Source of the DNA: Carya illinoinensis
Lineage: Eukaryota; Streptophyta; Magnoliopsida; Fagales; Juglandaceae
Direction of reading: 5' to 3'
Assembly: GCF_018687715.1 (NCBI RefSeq)
Contig: NC_056755.1
Location: 39,675,501 to 39,739,500 of the forward strand
DNA length: 64,000 nucleotides
How positions within the stretch are numbered: the stretch's first letter is position 1; each line of letters starts with the position of its first letter. The notes below the pieces were generated by a model. It worked only from the letters and a program-made list of their open reading frames with translations, was not told the origin of the DNA and did not search any database. A program made the position numbers and the translations under genes. Positions 10,365 through 22,780 of this stretch are shown one piece after another.

Positions 10365-13300
10365 GAAGAGTCCGTTTGTATGAGTTTTATGCTTGTACCT
10401 TGTTTGATTACGGTGCTTCACAATCGTTTGTATCTTCCACGTTTGCACGGGTGTGTGATTTGGTCACGGAACCGTTGCCGAAGGCTATGGTAGTGGCTCT
10501 ACCCGATGGTGAGATGGTATGGTGTTCCAAGGTTGCTTTGGGATGCCCGTTAAATTTTAAGGGAAGATTCCTGGATGCTGATTTGGTGGTGTTCAAGCTA
10601 TTGGGTTTTGATATCATCCTCGGGATGGATTGGCTATACCGATATTCTGCGAGTATTAATTGCAGAAGTCGGATAATTAGCTTTCAGCTTCCAGATGGTG
10701 ATTGTCTGGAGTTTGCGGGGAGTAGATTAAAAGAAAAGCCAATGATTATATCGGCGATTCAGGCAAGGAGAGAGATTGCATGGGGAGCGGATGCATTCTT
10801 GGTTCAGATGGTGTCCACGCCGTCTGAGAAGAAGTCCTTGGCAGACATTCCAGTTGTGGAAGAATTCCCTGATGTGTTTGTGGATGACTTGCCCGGACTA
10901 CCCCCTGTGCGAGAGATGGAGTTTGTTATAGACTTGGAACCTGGAGCGGCTCCTGTACATAAAGATCCTTATCGCATGGCCCCGGCTGAATTGAAAGAGT
11001 TGAAGACTCAGTTGCAAGAACTGGTAGAGAAGGGATTTATTCAGCCTAGTACGTCGCCGTGGGGTGCACCAGTTTTATTTGTTAAAAAGAAAGATGGAAC
11101 CCTCCGTATGTGCATTGACTATCGGGAATTAAACAAGGTGACCATCAAAAATAAATATCCTCTCCCGCGGATTGATGATTTGTTTGATCAGCTTCAAGGA
11201 GCAGCCGTGTTCTCTAAAATTGATCTGAGGTCAGGATACTACCAGCTGAGAATCAGAGACCAGGATGTGCCTAAAACTGCTTTCAGGTCGAGGTATGGGC
11301 ATTATGAATTTAAAGTGATGCCGTTTGGGTTAGCTAATGCCCCTGCAGCCTTCATGGATTTGATGAATCGAGTGTTTCGACCTTATCTGGATTCCTTTGT
11401 GGTAGTGTTCATTGATGATATACTGATTTATTCCCGAGATGTTGAAGAGCATGTGTATCATCTTAGTCTGGTACTTGAGAGGTTGAGAGAACACCAGCTA
11501 TACGCCAAGCTCAGCAAGTGTGAATTCTGGTTGAAAGAAGTCAAATTTCTTGGGCACGTAATTTCCCGGGGCGGAGTGGCAGTTGATCCTAGTAAGGTAG
11601 AAGCCATTTTGTCATGGCAGCGCCCGACAACAGTGCGCGAGGTCAGGAGTTTCTTGGGGCTCGCCGGTTACTACCGAAGATTTGTAGAGGGTTTTGCTCG
11701 CCTATCCGGACCTCTCACAGCTTTGACTCGGAAGAATACAGAATTTGTTTGGTCAGAAAAATGTGAGGGAAGCTTCCAGGAATTAAAGAACAGGTTGACA
11801 ACGGCACCAGTGCTAGCACTCCCAGAACCGCACAAGCCATTCGTAGTCTTCAGTGATGCGTCTAAGTTTGGTTTGGGTTGTGTCCTTATGCAGGAAGGAC
11901 GGGTTGTAGCCTATGCATCTCGTCAGCTAAAGGACCATGAAAAGAATTATCCGACGCACGATCTAGAATTGGTTGCGATTGTTTTTGCCCTCAAAATCTG
12001 GCGGCACTTCTTGTATGGGGAAGCTTGCGAGGTATTTACTGATCACAAGAGTTTGAAGCATTTGTTTTCCCAGAAAAATCTGAATATGAGGCAGAGGCGA
12101 GGGCTGAAGCTAATCAGTGACTATCAGTGTGAGATCAAGTACCACCCGGGGAAGGCTAATATAGTTGCTGATGCTTTGAGCCGGAAGTCACACTTGGAAG
12201 ATGTAGCCGAGCCGTCAGAATTGGAGTCGTTGTTTTGTGGGATGAGAAGGCTCCTTATAGAGAGTTCGCAGCAAGTGGAGATTTTGTCTTCAGTTCTCGA
12301 TATTCGGGTAACCGATTTTGAAGAATTGAAAACTCTCCAAAGAAAGGATCCGAAGCTGCTGAACATCAAGAAGAGAGTCAGAAAATCTCGAGGGCCGTTG
12401 CACTATAGCATGGATAATGATGGGATACTTCGGTTCCGAGATCGCAGAGTGGTCCCAAAGGACTCAGATTTCAAAGAACGGATCATGGCAGAAGCTCATG
12501 CGGCCCCGTATTCAGTTCATCCCGGCAGTACAAAGATGTATCGGGACTTGAAGAAAAATTACTGGTGGGATGGAATGAAGAAGGACGTTGCCTTATATGT
12601 GGAGAAATGCCACACATGCCGTCAGGTGAAGGCCGAGCATCAGAGACCTGCAGGTATGCTCCAACCCCTCCCTATTCCTGAGTGGAAATGGGATGACATC
12701 ACGATGGATTTCGTAGTGGGTTTGCCGAGAACGCCTAGTGGGAAGAATTCTGTTTGGGTGATTGTGGACTGGTTAACGAAGAGTGCTCATTTTCTGCCTG
12801 TTAATAACACCGACTCTTTGGGTAAGTTGACCCGTTTGTATGTCAAAGAGATAGTGCGGCTGCACGGCGTACCAAAGAGTATAGTGTCGGATCGAGACCC
12901 GAGGTTTACGTCGCAGTTCTGGAAGAGTTTGCAGGCAGCTTTGGGTACTAAGTTGAAGTTCAGTACTGCTTATCACCCGCAAACAGACGGCCAGTCAGAG
13001 TGCACAATACAGACCCTGGAAGACATGCTGCGAGCATGTGTCATGGAATTCCAAGGAAGTTGGGAAAACCATTTGCCGCTCATCGAGTTTGCATACAATA
13101 ACAGCTTCCATGCGACCATTCAGATGGCTCCCTATGAAGCTCTTTATGGGAGAAAGTGCAGGTCGCCCTTGTGTTGGGATGAAGTTGGGGAGAGTGAGAT
13201 AATTGGACCCGAAATAATTCAAGAGATGCAAAGCCAAGTCCGGATCATCAGAGATAAAATGGCGGCAGCTCAGAGTCGCCAGAAGAGTTATGCTGACACC

Positions 13301-13747
13301 AGGAGGAGAGAGTTATCTTTTGAAGTTGGTGATTGGGTTTACCTTAAAGTCTCTCCCATGAGAGGTGTTAAGCGTTTTGGTAAGAAAAGGAAGCTAGATC
13401 CGAGGTACGTTGGCCCTTTTCAGATTCTGGAGAGAGTAGGGTCCGTCGCCTATAAAGTTGCTTTGCCAGATTATTTTTGGGATGTTCATGATGTCTTCCA
13501 CGTATCATCCCTGAAGAAGAGCTTTGGACAGCAAGAACCACGCTTCGTCGACCCAGCGGGTATTCAGTTGCAACCGAATCTCACTTATGAAGTTGTTCCG
13601 TCGCAGATTTTGGATTGGAAGGAGCAACAGTTGAGGTCCAAGACGATACCTTTGGTTAAAGTGGCTTGGGGAGATCCGTTAGCTCAAGACTTCTCTTGGG
13701 AGCGAGCAGCGGACATGAGGGAGCAGTACCCGTACTTGTTCGAATAG
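10343..13747 (+). CDS. Pol polyprotein (PR-RT-RNase H-INT-chromodomain) of the Tekay-like element
   Basis: Uninterrupted frame; the first ATG is at 10343, although translation probably comes as a gag fusion. Counting from 10334, the protease motif is FDYGAS near residue 25 (catalytic Asp kept, but the usual D-S/T-G is D-Y-G). The aspartic protease tail ILGMDWL follows. RT spans about 230-410 with the FIDDIL active site near 358. RNase H spans about 500-615 ([22 protein letters not shown]). The integrase has an HHCC finger ([14 protein letters not shown]) near 725-765 and a DDE core: TMDFVVG near 790, SDRDPRF near 851 and the Glu of GQSEC near 886. A chromodomain-like segment starts near 1084. 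Substitutions at conserved positions ([21 protein letters not shown]) suggest mild decay. The length of 1.1 kb of codons is normal for the clade. Confidence 0.93.
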   Translation: MGCVFGSGRVRLYEFYACTLFDYGASQSFVSSTFARVCDLVTEPLPKAMVVALPDGEMVWCSKVALGCPLNFKGRFLDADLVVFKLLGFDIILGMDWLYRYSASINCRSRIISFQLPDGDCLEFAGSRLKEKPMIISAIQARREIAWGADAFLVQMVSTPSEKKSLADIPVVEEFPDVFVDDLPGLPPVREMEFVIDLEPGAAPVHKDPYRMAPAELKELKTQLQELVEKGFIQPSTSPWGAPVLFVKKKDGTLRMCIDYRELNKVTIKNKYPLPRIDDLFDQLQGAAVFSKIDLRSGYYQLRIRDQDVPKTAFRSRYGHYEFKVMPFGLANAPAAFMDLMNRVFRPYLDSFVVVFIDDILIYSRDVEEHVYHLSLVLERLREHQLYAKLSKCEFWLKEVKFLGHVISRGGVAVDPSKVEAILSWQRPTTVREVRSFLGLAGYYRRFVEGFARLSGPLTALTRKNTEFVWSEKCEGSFQELKNRLTTAPVLALPEPHKPFVVFSDASKFGLGCVLMQEGRVVAYASRQLKDHEKNYPTHDLELVAIVFALKIWRHFLYGEACEVFTDHKSLKHLFSQKNLNMRQRRGLKLISDYQCEIKYHPGKANIVADALSRKSHLEDVAEPSELESLFCGMRRLLIESSQQVEILSSVLDIRVTDFEELKTLQRKDPKLLNIKKRVRKSRGPLHYSMDNDGILRFRDRRVVPKDSDFKERIMAEAHAAPYSVHPGSTKMYRDLKKNYWWDGMKKDVALYVEKCHTCRQVKAEHQRPAGMLQPLPIPEWKWDDITMDFVVGLPRTPSGKNSVWVIVDWLTKSAHFLPVNNTDSLGKLTRLYVKEIVRLHGVPKSIVSDRDPRFTSQFWKSLQAALGTKLKFSTAYHPQTDGQSECTIQTLEDMLRACVMEFQGSWENHLPLIEFAYNNSFHATIQMAPYEALYGRKCRSPLCWDEVGESEIIGPEIIQEMQSQVRIIRDKMAAAQSRQKSYADTRRRELSFEVGDWVYLKVSPMRGVKRFGKKRKLDPRYVGPFQILERVGSVAYKVALPDYFWDVHDVFHVSSLKKSFGQQEPRFVDPAGIQLQPNLTYEVVPSQILDWKEQQLRSKTIPLVKVAWGDPLAQDFSWERAADMREQYPYLFE

Positions 13748-13851
13748 AGGAGATATGTATCTTAATCTTGATCACAGTTGGTTTATGTGCTTACTTGTGG
13801 CTTGCTTTAAGTTGGTGATTGATCTGCAATTTCGAGGACGAAATTGTTTTT

Positions 13852-13864
13852 AAGGAGGGGAGGA
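13852..13864 (+). other. Polypurine tract
   Basis: AAGGAGGGGAGGA directly abuts the 3' LTR and would prime plus-strand DNA synthesis. Just upstream is the CGAGGACGAAATTG motif common in plant Ty3 elements. Confidence 0.92.
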
Positions 13865-15936
13865 TGTGATGACCCGCTTTTGAGTGTATTTTCGCTGAAA
13901 TAATTGTTTTTATTTTAATTAATATTTTAGTTATTTATTTTAATTTATTTGCGTTTTAAAATTGTTTTTAATTTATTTGATGTTGTGTTTTTTTTTCTTT
14001 TAGTTGTTTTGTGGGTTTTAATCTCTTTTTGGCGGTTTAGTTTCGTTTCCCAGAATGAGGATTGGACCTCATCTTTTCCCTACATCTCTTTTCCTTTTTC
14101 TCTTCTTTTTCCTTTTTCTTTTTCTCTTTTTCCTTCTTTCTTTTTCCTTTCTTTTTCTTTTTTCTTTCTTTTCTTTTTTTTTCTTCTTTCTTCCCGCTCG
14201 AGCACCCCCCCCCGGCCGCTCTCTCTCTTCTCTCTCCCTCACGCCGGAAGCTTCTCACCGTCGACCCATCGCCGTCCGGCCACCGTGGGCGACACCACCC
14301 CCACCGTTCGGTTCGTCTCCCTCCGGCGCACCACCCCACCGAACCTCAGCCCCATCCGGCCGGCCGTTTGGCCGGAAAACGCCCAACAAAGCCGCACTGC
14401 TTTTGCCCCGATCCGCCGCCGTCGCTCCACCTCCGGCCACCATTTCTTCACCACTTCATCACCGGTCCCTTGCCATCCTAACCCACCCATTTCCGGCCTC
14501 CAACGACCACCGGAATAGCTCCCACGAGCTAGCTTTCCTTTTTGGGAAATCCGACCTCTTTCCGGCGATTCCGCCGCCACCCACAGCCAACCACCACTTC
14601 CAATAGCTTCACAACCATCCCTAGACCATTCCCTATCAATCTCAAGCCCTAGTTTGTCCTCGTTTAAAAGTAGATTTTTCACAACCCACGGCCACAGTGA
14701 ATTTTCACTGTGACGTTGCTTTTCCGGCGCCGTTTGCAACGCCGCGTGTTTTCTAAAATTGCCATATAGCGCTGTAAGTACTTTTCAAACCCTATTTTCG
14801 GATTTAAATATATATTGCTCTTTCAATATTTAATTGTTGTTGGTTGGTTGATTCTGGACTGAGTCCGAGGAGTTCGGGGGTCGGATGGATGGAGGACGGA
14901 GTTGCTTGATTTATTGTTTTATGGTTAGTTGTTTGTTTTGTACATTGATAATTGCATTTGCATGGTGCATGCACGGGTATTTTATTTTATTTGAGAAACC
15001 CTGTTTTGCTGGCGGGATTGGATTTTCGGGTGCGTGTGTCTCACGAGCCCAACCCGGGATGGGATATTATCTTGGTGGAGCTCCTCTGGTCACTCGGGAG
15101 TGGATAATACTGAGTGACGTCCCCTGAGTTGTCGCTGGGCGATGACGGGAGCGGGGCTAGAGGATGGCCCGGCCAGGTACGCGCAGGGCGCGAGTCTGGG
15201 CATCGCTCGTTTAGGTGTCACATGCGTAGTCGTTACCTGTGGTGTGGCACGGAGCCAGGGTGTGCGGATGATCCTTAGGGGAGATCATGGTGCATGCATA
15301 ACCGGTTTGTTTTTATGGTTTTCGGATGCGGGCCATTTTCTGGGAAAATGGCGAGTTTTGGTTTTGAGGCTTTTGATCCATTTTCTGGGAAAATGGTGGT
15401 TTGGGCCATTATCTGGGATAATGGCGAGGCGTGGTTTTTAAGAATATGTTTTTATTGGGCCAAATGAGTTTTTGGCGTGCGTGAAAAAAATGTGGTTTTA
15501 CGGGGCATGTGCATTGGTTTTTCTTGCATCCATGTTGTTTGAGTTCTATGTGTTTTTATCTGGTGGTGTTTGGGTTTTACTTACCTGCGGTACCATTTTT
15601 GGTTCCGTAGCTTTTGGTGCAGAGTTCGAGGAGGAGGAGGAGGCTGAGCCCGAAGATGCGGCTCCGCCGGGTTGCTGAAGTTATGCTTCGTATTTGATAT
15701 TTTATTATATGCGTGTTTTGTAATATTTTATCTATGTACATTTTAAACAGCTTGTATTACGTTGAGAAAAATTCTGGTACTTAGTTATGACTTTCGTTAT
15801 CCGCTGCGTGTTCTTCCGTGCACATTTGTTGCTTCTGCACACACTTGGCACCGTCGATGGGATGGTGACCCGGGTTGTCACCATCCAGACGTCTCGATTT
15901 CCCCGTATTCGGACGTGGGAATTTGGGGGCGTCACA
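13865..15936 (+). repeat. 3' LTR of the Tekay-like element
   Basis: A 2072-bp copy of the 5' LTR with scattered substitutions and small indels. It lacks the duplication seen at 7895-8040 and is followed by the TSD TGAAT. Confidence 0.95.
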
Positions 15937-15941
15937 TGAAT

Positions 15942-17700
15942 ACTTCCATTCAAATCGTGAAATGTACTTTCTTACATGGATATGGTAGAATATTGGTCAA
16001 AGATGACATTTTCTAGCCACTCTCTTCTCCTAGTGGTCTAGATTAGAGCTTGTTTATTTAAGGCCACGAATGTTCTTAAAGTAGTGAACGTCGAGAGAGG
16101 GTCAAAACAAAACAAAAAAATTTAGAGAAAATATTGCGTATGATTTTGATTTCTAGTTGACGTAATTCGGATTGAATGGATGTCATTTTAATAACTATAA
16201 CGGAAGGGATAAATGACAAATCAAATTGAAGATCCTAAAAATATATATAATTATATCTCATGAATATATCAAGGTCTTATCAAAATAACAGTGGGCCACG
16301 TATGCATACAATTTCCAGATGATCATCCTTTTGTTACATCATTGCAAATTTTGAGGGGTATTTCCCATTTTGTAAACGTGTGAAGGTTTCATAAAATGGC
16401 ATTGGAATTGATTGGTTGGAAGAGAGCAGCTAGCTGTGCTATTTTGACCAGAAAAATTGGCAATGCACCGCCTCTATGTGTGTAGATATATATTATAATT
16501 ATATTTTTAATTTAGAGTGATCATGTAATAATTAAATTCAAATAAAAAAAAATTAATCATTTTTGCTATTTGAAAGGTCGTGTATCAATGCACGCATCAC
16601 TTTATCTTGGATCCATTATAATTATGAAAAATTAAAACATCAATATTTTTTTTGGTAAAATTAAAAAAGGGCATATATCTAATATAAAAAAAAAACTATA
16701 AAACACGTAATAATTAATATTGAATAAATAAATAGAAGATTTTATTTGTGATTAATAAATAAAAAGATCATATCCATACGGTTTTTTAGTCGTATATATT
16801 TTGGTGATTTTTTTTTTACTAAATTTAAATCAATTTGTAAAATGTACTGTAATATAATTAAACTCAATTTCTAAACCATGAATTAGTTTCCAACTCAGCT
16901 TTTCCCAGTTTAGCCAACTCATTAAATATTTTTTTTTAAAAAAAGTTATAAATTCATTAAAAATATTTACTTGATTATTAAATAAAAAATAAAAATAAAA
17001 ATTGTCTACCATCCACCTACTTTGGGAGAGACATTTGCCATCTGGATATCAGTCGGCACTATTTTTTTTTTTTTTAATCTTCACATTAATATTAATTCTG
17101 GAAGTCCACAAACTTGAGCAACAAGTTTGCTCTCACAAATTGACAGCTCAACCTAACTCTCATCTCCTTTTTCTTTTTTTTCTTTTTTTTTTTTTCAAAT
17201 TTTAATTTTTCTTTTTTAATTTTTTATTCTTTTTTATTTTTTAGCTAAGAAATTTACAAGTCATTTTAACTCCACTCAACCAATAAGGTCATATGTGAAT
17301 GTTAATGTGATTACAAATTATCTGTAAATAATAATAAAAATAGTGAATAATGTTTTTTTGTATAGAAAAAATAGTGAATAATTATGAAGTAGTATGAGGC
17401 AATCTCACTAGCCAAATATAACCTAAATTTATAATTTTTTATTAATTACGTAATATTCACATAATTTAAAAAAAAAATCTCAAAAAACTACCTCATAAAT
17501 AAAATTAATATGATTAGATGTAATAGATCATGTTGTAAAAATTTATTTTATAATAAATTAATTTGAATTAATATATTAAATCACGTCAATTTATCACCTT
17601 ATTTTTATATTCCTTTGGTAAAGCTAAACTCTCAAAATATATGGCTATTATATAATCAAATGATAAATGTCAAATTTTAAAACTTTTTGAACGAATTTCT
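15942..17700. other. AT-rich intergenic DNA
   Basis: Resumes the sequence broken by the retrotransposon insertion. Very AT-rich with long A/T tracts, including a T/pyrimidine-rich block at 17060-17250. No gene recognised. Confidence 0.6.
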
Positions 17701-17713
17701 TCAATTTTCCTGT

Positions 17714-17720
17714 TATAAAT
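17714..17720 (+). promoter_or_regulatory. Candidate TATA box of the 18.4-kb gene
   Basis: TATAAAT in AT-rich DNA, followed about 30-45 nt downstream by a pyrimidine-rich leader (CTCACTCC, TTTCTTTCTTCC) typical of plant transcript starts. Assignment is by position only. Confidence 0.45.
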
Positions 17721-18360
17721 ATTTTACTCACCATCTCTTGCTTTCTCTGTAAACTGAAATTGTATCCCTCTCACTCCATTTTCTTTCTTCCTCTGCTTCT
17801 TGGTTCTTAAGCCTTCTGCCCCCGCCCACGGAACCCCCCCAGTTCAATTTTCTATTGTGAATGACTATCCTCTTCCATCTTACATAAAACCTATTCAGCA
17901 ACCAATCAAAGTGAGGGTTTACCATCCTCAAAGAATTTACAGTCGGAAACAAGAGAGCTCTGTCACCCACGAAATTACCGCAGATCCGGTCTGATCTTCA
18001 ACCGGATCTAAGCCGAAGATTCAACCTTAACAACAAGCAACGGGCAACATTTGCAAACCATCGGAAGTCCCTGTGGTGTTGTCTGGGCAACCAAATACTT
18101 TTTAAGGCCAGAACCATCGGAAGTCTCTGTGGCCTTGTCTCGGTAGTTACTTTTATCCTTTTCCAATTCAATTCCTCGGAGCCCTGGGTCCCTCGGAGCC
18201 CCATGCCCCGTCTCCTCTCTCTCTCTAGCATGCTCTGGTTTTCCTCTTCCTGTAACCTTTCGCAAAGCACTGCAACGTTATCAATAATTATATATATTTT
18301 ACCGTTGATGAGTACGGTCTCATTTTTTGTTTTGCAGTTGTTTGTTTTGTCCAGGATCTA

Positions 18361-18846
18361 ATGGTGAACTATTTCTCGAGAAACACCAGACTCGAAAACC
18401 ATTCTGACGAACCACTGAAGGTAACTGCGACAGTGGATCGCATATTTCAATTGTTGGATGACATAATCATCCAACCGGGTGAGCACAGTTACATTAGCTA
18501 CGCCGATTTGGGGATTGATTACAGTGGTGGACGTCTAGTAGAAGTGCTTTTTTACCTCGGAGACCGGCAGACGGAACCTATATTGACATCGCAGATAAGG
18601 GACCATGCGAAAATCATATTCTTCAAACGCGAGGATGGAACCATCGCCCACAATCTGATCCAGGGGAGTATGATCCAGATGAACGGGTAATTACCTTTAT
18701 AATATAACTTGTTCAGATGGGACAACTAATAAAATTTTCGGAGATGGAATTTTGATTGAGAGAGATTGCTCTGTTATTTTTTGAGTTACAGGATGGTTAT
18801 ATCGATGAAAGGCGCGGTGAAAAAGATGAAGTCATTTCTGAAGTAG
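18361..18846 (+). CDS. Small spliced gene of unknown function (126 aa)
   Basis: Coding exon 18361-18686 ends in phase 2 at a GTAATT donor. The acceptor TTACAG at 18786-18791 leads to a second coding exon, 18792-18846, ending TAG; together they give 126 residues. A 5' leader intron is likely (donor GTAACC at 18252, acceptor TTTTGCAG ending at 18337). If so, upstream ATGs at 18203 and 18230 would be in frame and add 24 or 15 residues. The product begins MVNYFSRNTRLENHSDEPL, is rich in hydrophobic and charged residues in alternation (VTATVDRIFQLLDD, IIIQPGEHSYISY, GRLVEVLFYLGD, HAKIIFFKRED), which suggests a small beta-sandwich fold, and ends in a Lys-rich tail (KGAVKKMKSFLK). No signal peptide or membrane segment is evident from the 18361 start. 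I do not recognise the family. Codon structure and two splice sites that fit favour a real gene, but expression is unproven. Confidence 0.55.
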
Positions 18847-21169
18847 ATTGGTTTCGAATACCCGTTGGTGTGATTGAACATGACGACGACAAGCATTCTA
18901 CGTGAGTCCTTTAGCCTCGCGAGGGACTAACTAGTCTGTGGTTTTGTACCAGAGTCATGGGAAGAGTGATAGTCATCGAATGTTTCGTGTATTTGTTGGT
19001 CAACAGTATGTACAGCTATAAATTTATTTTTATAAAATCATTTTATATTACTTTTCAAATATCTTTATCTTTATCCACTAGGATACTTAAGTTTGACCGA
19101 GGCCAATCGACCTTTCGTTTCTATTTCAAATCCAGAGTTTATCACAGAGTGGGAAAAGAAAACGTACACGTGGGCTCATAATAAACTAATTAGTCATAAA
19201 CTAAAATAAACTAAACCTAAGTAAGCTTAATATGGACTATCGTAATAAATGTACACTATAAATTGTGACCAATTAACACGTCTAACAAGGTTCATACAGC
19301 GTAAAAATATTCTTTAATGGTACGATTGGTAAGAAATACCCAACTTATGACACTGGGAATTAGTCTTCTCTTATTAGTTAATTTGGGATTCTTTTGATAT
19401 TTCTAGACTGTTTATTGCAAGAGGTATTATTCTGCCGCAACTAATCGTGATTAATTCAACTCTGTCTCTAAAACATGAATAATTTCTCATACTCAATTTC
19501 TTTCTTGCTTTAAGTCGAACCTCCTCCACATAACATTAGTTTCCAGTCAATCCATCATTCTCACGATACGTACGTATGATAGGGTCTATATTTGTCCCAA
19601 ACCTCAAATTTCTAATCCTAGTCCGTAACTCTTTTCTCTTCATTACCTTGGGTCCTAGTTTTCAGTTCTTTTGACCAATTAAAATCATTTAATTAATCAA
19701 TCATATTACTTTTTTTCTAGAAATTTTACACACCGAGGGACCCATTGTCATGAATACTACCGATTACGCTAATTACTTTTCTAACTAGATGACAGCATTT
19801 GTATTGATGCAGTTAAATTTTTAGGCAAATTTTGGATAAAATATTACGTTTTACCTTTTTTTCTATCTACAATAATTTTATATTATACATTGAATTAGGC
19901 GTATCACTAATTATAAAAATGAATATTATTATTTCTTTAGAGTTTTTTAATCTTTTATATTTTTTTATCTAACTTTTTATTTTACTTTTCTTAATTTTCA
20001 ATAATCTACACATTAAAATAAAAAAAAAGTAAAAAAACTTAAAACATGTGTAGTATTACTACGATCATGTGTAGCAAAACCATTTACGAATTTGACAACA
20101 ATTATTATTTATATTCATTTAAAATTGACAAGATTATAATTCTTTATAGTTTTTTCAATTTATAATTCTTTTTATTCAAAATCATCATTTGGTCCCATGG
20201 ATTTGAGATGGTTTCATCTCGTCACATCTCAATATCAAAACACCACTCAAATATACACTTTTAAATTTAAATTTTTAAATTTTTAATCTAATTATTATCT
20301 AATCATTATAATTTTTTAAAATTTTTAAACAAAAAAAATCAATTTTTTTCATCCTAAAACAAAAATAATATTAAAAATAATACTCAAACAATTATTTAGC
20401 TTTAAAATATTTTTATTTAACTTTTTCTCTCTTATTTTCCAAAACTCCATAAAACATCATAATTTAAACCATTTTATTACCATTAACAGATTTCTTATCT
20501 CATCTCATTTCTCAAGCATCCCCTTAGTCTTACTATAAAGAAATATTATAATTATAAAGAGATTTCATAAAAGTAAATTCACAAACAAATGGTTTCATAT
20601 AGTACATTAGATTGTAAAAATACTTTTATTATAAAGTAGATAGTGTATGATATGAAGTCATATTAATTTATGAGTTTATGTTTGTGAAATGTTTTGTGAA
20701 TGTAACACTTGTTATTAGTATGAAAAATGGTTGGGTGCCCTCCAAATGTGCCCCCCAAAGTGTCTCATTGTGTTTGTGCTTCTTCTTCTTCTTTTAATAT
20801 TTAAAAAAGTTATTACTAGTAAATTTGTTTGTATGTATATTTTTTAATATTAGGAAAAAAAATCAAAATACACTGAAACTAGTGTGTGTTTAGTTGTTAA
20901 AAGTAACTCAACTAATGTGAAAATCAATCATTGATAAAATTTATTACTTTTCAAATTTTTATAGAACGGTTAAACTCATCTTAACTTATTTTATACGTAC
21001 ATTAATTTATTTATATTCAAATACATTTCAATATTATTTACAAATTAATTTAGATTATCTAATATCAGCTCAATAGTTTAATATCTAAACTTAACCTTAA
21101 AAATTCTAAAAATAAAAAATGAATATATTTGAAAGGAATTCTAGCGTCACTGTAGTACTATATATATAA
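18847..21169. other. AT-rich intergenic DNA
   Basis: Probable 3' UTR of the preceding gene, then very AT-rich DNA with no supported ORF. A MITE-like segment lies near 20190-20527. Confidence 0.55.
20190..20527. mobile_element. MITE-like element with GAGATG/CATCTC ends
   Basis: Starts near TGGTCCCATGGATTTGAGAT and ends near TCATTTCTCAAGCATCCCC. The ends are imperfect inverted repeats, and the core is almost pure A/T. I associate this type of sequence with an abundant MITE family in Fagales. Exact ends and TSD were not resolved. Confidence 0.4.
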
Positions 21170-21323
21170 TTTTCAACAAAGTAGTCTGCCAACTGATGCA
21201 GTGGCCGAAACAGTATTTTGGTCCTCTCCCCTCGTTAGGATGAGGTTTTGCTTCAGCTCTTTCCATTTTCGGGAAGTGCTGGTATTAGTCTTTAAGGCAT
21301 GAGTCTGTAGAGAGTTTGGGACT

Positions 21324-22780
21324 ATGGCAAAAGATCTTACAAGACGTTGGGAATCTCTAAAACTTACAGAAGAAGAACAAGAATAAATTATTCTTCCAGA
21401 AGAAGCAGTCTTATCCACAAACATCAAGGGAGAACTTTGTCTCCTTGGCATGATCTGCAACGACATAATTGCAAACAGAGAAGCTTTTAAAACAACTATG
21501 TCCAAGCTTTGGAACACTGAGGGATGGATCACCTTCAAAGAACTGGGAGCAAACCAGTTCCTCATTGAGTTCCAACTATACTCGACAAGCAAAAGGTTCT
21601 GCTGGGAAGGCCATGGTCTTTTGACCGACATCTCGTCTGCATGAAAGAATTTGAGGGAACTCTATCCCTTGCTGAACTACAGTTCCATTCTGAACCTTTA
21701 TGGGTTCAAGTTCATAACCTCCCTTTCGCTGGTATGAACAAATAAGTCGGTTTAATAGTGGGGACTGGTCTAGGCAAAGTCCTTGAAGTGGAAGTCGATA
21801 CAGAGGGTTATGGATGGGGTTGTTTCTTAAGGATTAAGTCTGAAATCAACATCACTAAGCCTCTCCCAAGAGGCCGTTTCTTGAAGATTGGCAGCAAACA
21901 GTACTGGCTCTCCTTCAAATACGAAAGGCTTCCCATGTTTTGTTTCAAATGTGGTTGCCTACTACATGCAAAAGGGAGCTGCACAGAAAGGCCATCAGAG
22001 CATCAAGCAAAGGAGCAATATGAACAATGGCTTCGAGCTAGTCTGTTTTTAGCTAAAGGAGCTTTCCTCAAGAAGTACGGTGGATCAATAGACCAAGAGC
22101 ACAGTAGTTCTTCTTGGAGAAGAAGCACAGAGGGGGAAGGAGACTGCAGCCCCTGTCATGGTGAGGCCATGTCAAAGTCAGCAGCTGAGGCACCTATCCT
22201 GACAGTGGCAGCAGGATTTAAGGGAGTCAACCAGGACCATGAAGGTGCGACTCATACCAAGGAAGGCCTGAAGATGTCAGCAACAAGTAACCCTCCTGAT
22301 CTTAGAGATCATGTGATATACTCCTTACATGAACCCCATACTCTAGCTCAGGTTAGAATTTCAAAGGATCCACCCACACTTCGTGATTAGCCCATACCCT
22401 TACACCCTATAGCCCCTCCTGTTGATGATTTAGTAATGCTTATTTCTGAGACTACTCCTTCAAATGGTCTACAAAAGTCAAACAAAGGGGCCAACTCTCC
22501 CAAGAATACCCCTGGGAATAAAGAAAACCCCTCCTGCCAGCCTGTCACAGGCAAAACATGGAAGAGGAAAGCCCGATCCTTCTCATCCCCCCTCTCTGAA
22601 GTTACAAACACAACCAATGATCCCCCTTTGGTCACCAAAACAAAGAGGACTTTTCATGGAAGGGTTAGCACCCGTGCAAACATGTTACATAAGAAACAGA
22701 AAACTCTGCTCCAACAAGACATGATCTCAACTCAAATTACATTGGTGGAGGCTGCAGTGCAGCCCCACCTTCCCAAATGA
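21324..22780 (+). pseudogene. LINE ORF1, nucleic-acid-binding protein (broken)
   Basis: The ATG at 21324 begins MAKDLTRRWESLKLTEEE. The N-terminal half resembles the DUF4283 domain of plant LINE ORF1, and a CCHC-type knuckle FCFKCGCLLHAKGSC lies near 21940-21985, followed by a polar low-complexity tail. Breaks: TAA at 21384-21386; a frameshift near 21605, where WEG reads on in another frame as PWSFDRHLV; a stop near 21743; and TAG at 22388-22390. Its final TGA (22778-22780) overlaps the ORF2 start codon. Confidence 0.82.

Larger units (their letters stand above)
6611..15936 (+). mobile_element. Complete Ty3/gypsy LTR retrotransposon, Tekay/Del-like chromovirus
   Basis: A 9.3-kb element bounded by the 5-bp target-site duplication TGAAT (6606-6610 and 15937-15941). 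Both LTRs begin TGTGATGAC and end GGCGTCACA. The order is 5' LTR, PBS, gag, PR-RT-RNase H-INT-chromodomain, PPT, 3' LTR, which is the Ty3/gypsy chromovirus plan. The chromodomain-like tail after the integrase ([13 protein letters not shown] to the stop) and the long LTRs fit the Tekay/Del clade. The LTRs are very similar by eye, so insertion was fairly recent. Two nonsense codons in gag make the copy non-autonomous as it stands, although pol is open along its whole length. Confidence 0.95.

Noticed and set aside
17800..17994. 64-aa frame upstream of the small spliced gene
   Set aside because: It begins at TTG, has no recognisable motif, and lies in the probable 5' leader.
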